A stretch of 16,615 nucleotides of DNA from Desulfobacula sp964636495. GTDB taxonomy: Bacteria; Desulfobacterota; Desulfobacteria; Desulfobacterales; Desulfobacteraceae. The stretch spans positions 1-16,615 of the forward strand of contig CAZWSL010000059.1 of assembly GCA_964636495.1 (NCBI GenBank), read 5' to 3'. Below the pieces are notes generated by a model. It made no database searches. It was not told the DNA's origin and saw only the letters and a list, made by a program, of their open reading frames with translations. The position numbers were made by a program, and so were the translations under genes. Shown here one piece after another: positions 13,158 through 16,615 of this stretch (position 1 is its first letter; each line of letters begins with the position of its first letter).

Positions 13158-15392
13158 ATGAAAAGGAACAAGTTCAAACAGATAACCGGAGATATTACCG
13201 GAGGGGCTTCAACTGCGATTTTTGGATTGCCCGGCAATATTGTTTTCGGGCTGATTGCCTTTGCACCACTGGGAGGGAGCTACTCAGGCGTCGGTATTAT
13301 GGCTGCCATGTACGGCACTATTTTTGTCTGTCTTTCAAGTTCATTGCTGGGCGGATCTCCAGGTATGATTTCAGGACCAAAGGCGGCCACTTCATTGATT
13401 TTTGCCGCCATGATAACACAGGCCGGACTGCTTCCCCATTCCGGAGGAGAGGCACTGCCTGCTGCATCAATTCTTCTGGCATTACCCCTTCTGGCAGTTA
13501 TGTTCAGCGGTATTATCCAGATACTGCTGGGTATGCTGCGTATTGGAAATATTATCAAGTACATTCCACACCCGGTGCTGGCAGGGATTCTTAATGGTTC
13601 TGTACTCCTCATATTCATCAGTCAGATCTTTCCGTTTCTGGGTATTGAAAGACAGACAGACCTTATGGAACTGCCGTATCTGCTGCCGGACATACGGCCT
13701 CTGAATGCTGTCCTTGTGCTTCTCACTGCCCTGATCATGTATGTTTCTCCAAGAGTGATTCCCAGGGTTCCAGGTGCTCTGGTTGCTATTTTTCTGGGTA
13801 CCATCATGTATCACCTGCTGGAAAAAGCTGGGCTGGCAGGTATGCTGGGACCTGTGATGGGACAGGTTGATTTTATGGCGCCAAGTCTTGATTTTACAAT
13901 AGAGCTGATATCTGCCGTACCGGAAACCCTCCCGGTAATGGCACCTGCTCTTCTATCGGCTGCAGCCACCATAGCCATTCTCAATTCAGTGGATACAATG
14001 CTGGCAGTTTCGTCGATTCAAAATTATTCCGCTATCAGGCCGGACAACAACCGTCTTATGATTGCCGAGGGAATGGGCAATATCGCATCAGCCTGTTTTG
14101 GCGGACTGGCCGGCTCCGGATATGTGCTCCGCAGCCGGATTAATTATGATGCAGGAGGAAGAACAAATCTGTCCGGGATAATTTATGCACTGGTTGTTTT
14201 CATCTGCATTGCATTTTTTTCTCCCCTTATCGGAAAAATACCCAAAGCCGTAATGACAGGGGTAATCCTTATGGCGTCAATTTCCATTATTGATCAGTGG
14301 AGTCTTGCTCTTTTTAAAAAATTTGTTTTCGGAGACAGTGAAACAAGGAAGAGTTCAGCAGGTAATATATGCGTACTGCTGCTGGTGATGGGAATCTGTA
14401 TTTTTTACCATCCAGTGGCAGCAGTCCTGGCCGGCGTCATCCTCTCCATTTTTCTGTTTATGATTGAGATGAGTAAATCACTGATCAGAAGGGAATACCG
14501 GGCAAATACCATACATTCTAAGGCTTATCGCCATGAAACTTACATGGATCTGTTATGCAGGCATGGAAAGAGGATTGCTGTTTTGGAACTTGAAGGCCCC
14601 ATCTTCTTTGGATCTTCAGATCTGCTGGCAGCAAAGATCGAAGCCCTGGCAGCAGACGGTGTTGACTGGATTCTGCTGGACCTGAAGCGGGTCAGTGCAC
14701 TGGACGATTCAGGGGCGAGGATTATTGTCAGAACCATAACTTTCATGGCAGGCAAAAATATAACCATCGGTATGAGTTCAATCAGGGAGGGAACTTTTAT
14801 CTGGCAGGCACTTCGTGATGCCGGTCTTACTGAAAACCAGGCGGATAAAATGTTTTTCAGGGATGCAGATGCTTCACTGGAATATTTTGAAGACTGTCTG
14901 CTGGATGATGTCGGTCCTAAACTAATGACAGAGATTGAGTTCCAGATATCATCCTTTAAAATACTTCAGGGCCTGAGCCCCAGACAGACAGAGATTTTTT
15001 CCTCTTTCCTGACCTGTGAGCAATTCTCAAAACAGGAAACTGTTTTTCAGCAGGGAGATAAGGGCAATGCCATCTATTTCATTGTCAGCGGATCTGCAGA
15101 TATAACCCTCAATATCACAGATGATGATGGAATATTGCAAAAAAAACGACTTCAGCGGCAGTCTGCAGGTACGATTTTCGGGGAAATGGCCCTTATTGAC
15201 GGCCGGGCCCGTTCTGCAGATGTGACAGCAGGTGAAAATTTGACCTGCTTTAAGATGAATCTTGACCGGTTTAAAGAGATGACCGTACACCATCCTGATA
15301 TCGCGATCCAGGTTTTAACAGGTATTTCAGCCTCTCTTAGTGAGCGTATCCGCTTGTCAAACACCATGATATCTGAACTGGAGAGGTGGTGA
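13158..15392 (+). CDS. SulP family anion transporter with STAS and cyclic-nucleotide-binding domains
   Basis: This 744-residue inner-membrane protein has three parts. Residues about 10-440 are the SulP (SLC26-type) transporter with 10 or more hydrophobic helices. Residues about 470-575 form a STAS domain with the VSALDDSGARII loop, where Ser518 occupies the phosphorylatable position. Residues about 610-735 form a CAP-type cyclic-nucleotide-binding domain with GDKGNAIYFIVSG (633-645) and a phosphate-binding cassette FGEMALIDGRARSADV (674-689) that keeps Glu676 and Arg685. SulP proteins carry sulfate, bicarbonate or other anions, often with Na+ or H+. The CNB domain implies gating by cAMP or cGMP. 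The ATG at 13158 has only a weak GAGA upstream, but an in-frame TAA upstream and no other start codon support it. A small membrane gene follows 22 nt later. Confidence 0.92.
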   Translation: MKRNKFKQITGDITGGASTAIFGLPGNIVFGLIAFAPLGGSYSGVGIMAAMYGTIFVCLSSSLLGGSPGMISGPKAATSLIFAAMITQAGLLPHSGGEALPAASILLALPLLAVMFSGIIQILLGMLRIGNIIKYIPHPVLAGILNGSVLLIFISQIFPFLGIERQTDLMELPYLLPDIRPLNAVLVLLTALIMYVSPRVIPRVPGALVAIFLGTIMYHLLEKAGLAGMLGPVMGQVDFMAPSLDFTIELISAVPETLPVMAPALLSAAATIAILNSVDTMLAVSSIQNYSAIRPDNNRLMIAEGMGNIASACFGGLAGSGYVLRSRINYDAGGRTNLSGIIYALVVFICIAFFSPLIGKIPKAVMTGVILMASISIIDQWSLALFKKFVFGDSETRKSSAGNICVLLLVMGICIFYHPVAAVLAGVILSIFLFMIEMSKSLIRREYRANTIHSKAYRHETYMDLLCRHGKRIAVLELEGPIFFGSSDLLAAKIEALAADGVDWILLDLKRVSALDDSGARIIVRTITFMAGKNITIGMSSIREGTFIWQALRDAGLTENQADKMFFRDADASLEYFEDCLLDDVGPKLMTEIEFQISSFKILQGLSPRQTEIFSSFLTCEQFSKQETVFQQGDKGNAIYFIVSGSADITLNITDDDGILQKKRLQRQSAGTIFGEMALIDGRARSADVTAGENLTCFKMNLDRFKEMTVHHPDIAIQVLTGISASLSERIRLSNTMISELERW

Positions 15393-15414
15393 TGAGAATC
15401 ACCATTACCTGAAG

Positions 15415-15870
15415 ATGAGAATGGAAATATTAAAAACTTCCCATATGGTGTTGAGAATATTGTGTGCAATGGTCTGGTATATTGGTGTTTTAGTTCTGAC
15501 TGTTAAAAGCAGCAGTCTGATGCTTGAAGTCTATAGGGGAGGAACTCATCAATCCTGGGTTATACTGAGTTTTGGAATCGGTATAGCGATAGGATGGTTC
15601 AAAGCTGAGTATCTTTTTGAAAGACTGTGCATTAAAAATCTAAAGCGGATTGATTCTTTAAAAAATCCTAGAATATGGCAATTTTACCGGCCACGTTTTT
15701 TTTTCTTTTTATTCCTAATGATTTTATCGGGCAGGTATCTGCCTGTCGTCATTCAAGGAGATAGTTTTATGCTTACGCTTCTGGCTATTCTTGAACTTTC
15801 AATTGCCACAGCTTTGTTAATCAGCAGTCGCTGTTTCTGGAAAACCAGAGTAAAAGAGCATGGGATTTAA
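15415..15870 (+). CDS. Small four-TM membrane protein of unknown function
   Basis: I do not recognise this 151-residue protein. It has about four hydrophobic helices (roughly 11-30, 46-63, 93-112, 116-138) joined by short basic loops (for example KNLKR and KNPRIWQFYRPR), and a charged C-terminus. This suggests an inner-membrane protein with its basic loops in the cytoplasm. It starts 22 nt after the SulP stop and has no promoter of its own, so it is very likely co-transcribed and could be an accessory of that transporter. This is position-based inference only. ATG 15421 is a possible alternative start, and neither start has a strong ribosome-binding site. No terminator with a good stem follows. 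Confidence 0.7.
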   Translation: MRMEILKTSHMVLRILCAMVWYIGVLVLTVKSSSLMLEVYRGGTHQSWVILSFGIGIAIGWFKAEYLFERLCIKNLKRIDSLKNPRIWQFYRPRFFFFLFLMILSGRYLPVVIQGDSFMLTLLAILELSIATALLISSRCFWKTRVKEHGI

Positions 15871-15933
15871 TTACAATTATTCATATTTTTTCTCTTTTTC
15901 TGAAAAGATGCAATCTGTCCGGGATATGGAATC

Positions 15934-16006
15934 GAGACCTTTACATAGCCCCCATTTTTGCAAGATTGCTACGGAATATGAAAATTAAGCACTATGCAAA
16001 GATCTC
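15934..16006 (+). mobile_element. Miniature inverted-repeat element, copy D, with 5-bp target duplication
   Basis: This is the best-preserved copy, at 73 bp. Its left end GAGACCTTTACATAG and right end CTATGCAAAGATCTC are inverted repeats matching at 13 of 15 positions. It is flanked by the perfect direct repeat GAATC (15929-15933 and 16007-16011), as expected from transposition with a 5-bp stagger. It contains no coding frame, so it would depend on a transposase encoded elsewhere. It lies in the 208-bp gap between the SulP-linked membrane gene and the shikimate kinase-like gene. The rest of the gap shows no other feature. Confidence 0.75.
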
Positions 16007-16078
16007 GAATCATTGGAAGTCATACTCAGATAATATCGTGCAGTTAACAGGCAGCAACAACCCGGAGCAAACAATTTT

Positions 16079-16579
16079 ATGAAATCTAATTTTACACTTA
16101 TCGGCATGCCTGGTGCAGGGAAAAGCACCATTGGGATCATACTTGCAAAAAATATGGGGCTTGGCTTCATTGATACAGATGTTCTTATTCAGATTAATCA
16201 GCAAAAAAGATTACAGCAGATTATAGATGAGAGTGATCATTTGAATCTAAGAGCAATTGAGGAGAAGGAAGTTCTCAAAATCAACATAGAAAACCATGTT
16301 ATTGCAACGGGCGGGAGTGTTGTTTACAGTGAGAGAGCAATGTCCCATTTATTAAGCATATCAAAAATAATATATTTAGAAGTTGATTTTAATAAGATCA
16401 AAAAAAGAATTCATAATTTTGAAACAAGAGGTATAGCAAAGGCGGAAAACCAGTCATTTCTGGATCTTTTTTCAGAACGTCAGGCACTTTATAAAACCTA
16501 TGCTGACATTACAATTGACTGCAATGAATCAGAGCAGGATGAACTGGCTGAAAGAATAGAAGCATTACTCCAGAAATAG
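16079..16579 (+). CDS. aroK: Shikimate kinase-like P-loop kinase
   Basis: This 166-residue protein has the shikimate kinase arrangement. Walker A is GMPGAGKST (9-17), the DTD motif is at 32-34 and Arg58 is the shikimate-binding arginine position. VIATGGSVV (75-82) replaces the usual GGG with GGS. A lid arginine lies in TRGIA (116-120), and SERQALYKTYAD (132-143) carries the C-terminal Arg134. It would phosphorylate shikimate with ATP in chorismate synthesis. The GGS and RGI variants belong, to my memory, to a side group often annotated shikimate kinase but less studied, so the substrate could differ. No other aro gene is nearby. GGAG (16053-16056 region) is somewhat far from the ATG. Mobile repeat D ends 72 nt upstream. 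The codon use looks more A+T-rich than that of the neighbours. Confidence 0.8.
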   Translation: MKSNFTLIGMPGAGKSTIGIILAKNMGLGFIDTDVLIQINQQKRLQQIIDESDHLNLRAIEEKEVLKINIENHVIATGGSVVYSERAMSHLLSISKIIYLEVDFNKIKKRIHNFETRGIAKAENQSFLDLFSERQALYKTYADITIDCNESEQDELAERIEALLQK

Positions 16580-16615
16580 AACACTCCCGCAGTCCCAAAA
16601 AATATCCATACCAGT

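Overview
The window looks like a chromosomal accessory stretch from a Gram-negative anaerobe, most likely a sulfate-reducer-type member of the Desulfobacterota (Desulfobacterales-like). This is an inference from protein style: a DUF3786-type protein, a class III cyclase of the 'GDEIEAVFG' type and moderate A+T content. There is no rRNA or marker gene to confirm it. All intact genes lie on the + strand, but most are single genes or pairs separated by 100-340 bp gaps.

Layout. 1-1410: a DUF3786-like protein and a GNAT acetyltransferase. 1548-4417: a loose sugar/nucleotide cassette (extended SDR reductase/epimerase, small sugar-nucleotidyltransferase, TIM-barrel sugar isomerase/epimerase) with a small mobile repeat in front. 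4663-6326: a six-TM HAMP class III nucleotide cyclase, also preceded by that repeat. 6592-7920: the NhaA Na+/H+ antiporter with a terminator. 8030-10926: a class I/II aminotransferase, a ferritin-like diiron protein and a LysE/RhtB exporter, interleaved with three gene remnants (hemerythrin N-terminus, probable GFA-family C-terminus, cupin-like N-terminus). 11105-12988: a 627-aa protein with a DUF4157-type HELTH domain and an uncharacterised C-terminal module. 13158-15870: a SulP-STAS-cyclic-nucleotide-binding fusion transporter and a small four-TM protein. 16079-16579: a shikimate kinase-like protein.

The most notable unannotated structure is a family of miniature inverted-repeat elements of about 72-84 bp. 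The copy at 15934-16006 has 13/15 matching ends (GAGAyCTTTrCATAG) and a perfect 5-bp target duplication (GAATC). Further full copies lie at 9580-9651 and 1548-1631, a half copy lies at 4663-4696, and an end fragment at 3564-3582 supplies the last codons of the nucleotidyltransferase gene. The two copies in front of the SDR gene and the cyclase carry an outward extended -10 (TGTTATAAT / TGTTATAGT) and may act as mobile promoters. The copies at 9580 and 15934 lie in the opposite orientation and lack the promoter segment.

Two functional themes can be proposed. The first is cyclic-nucleotide signalling: a cyclase at 4758 and a transporter at 13158 with an intact-looking cyclic-nucleotide pocket, although whether they work together is inference. 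The second is an orphan DUF4157 protein, a domain often seen in cargo of extracellular contractile injection systems, with no injection-system genes in the window.
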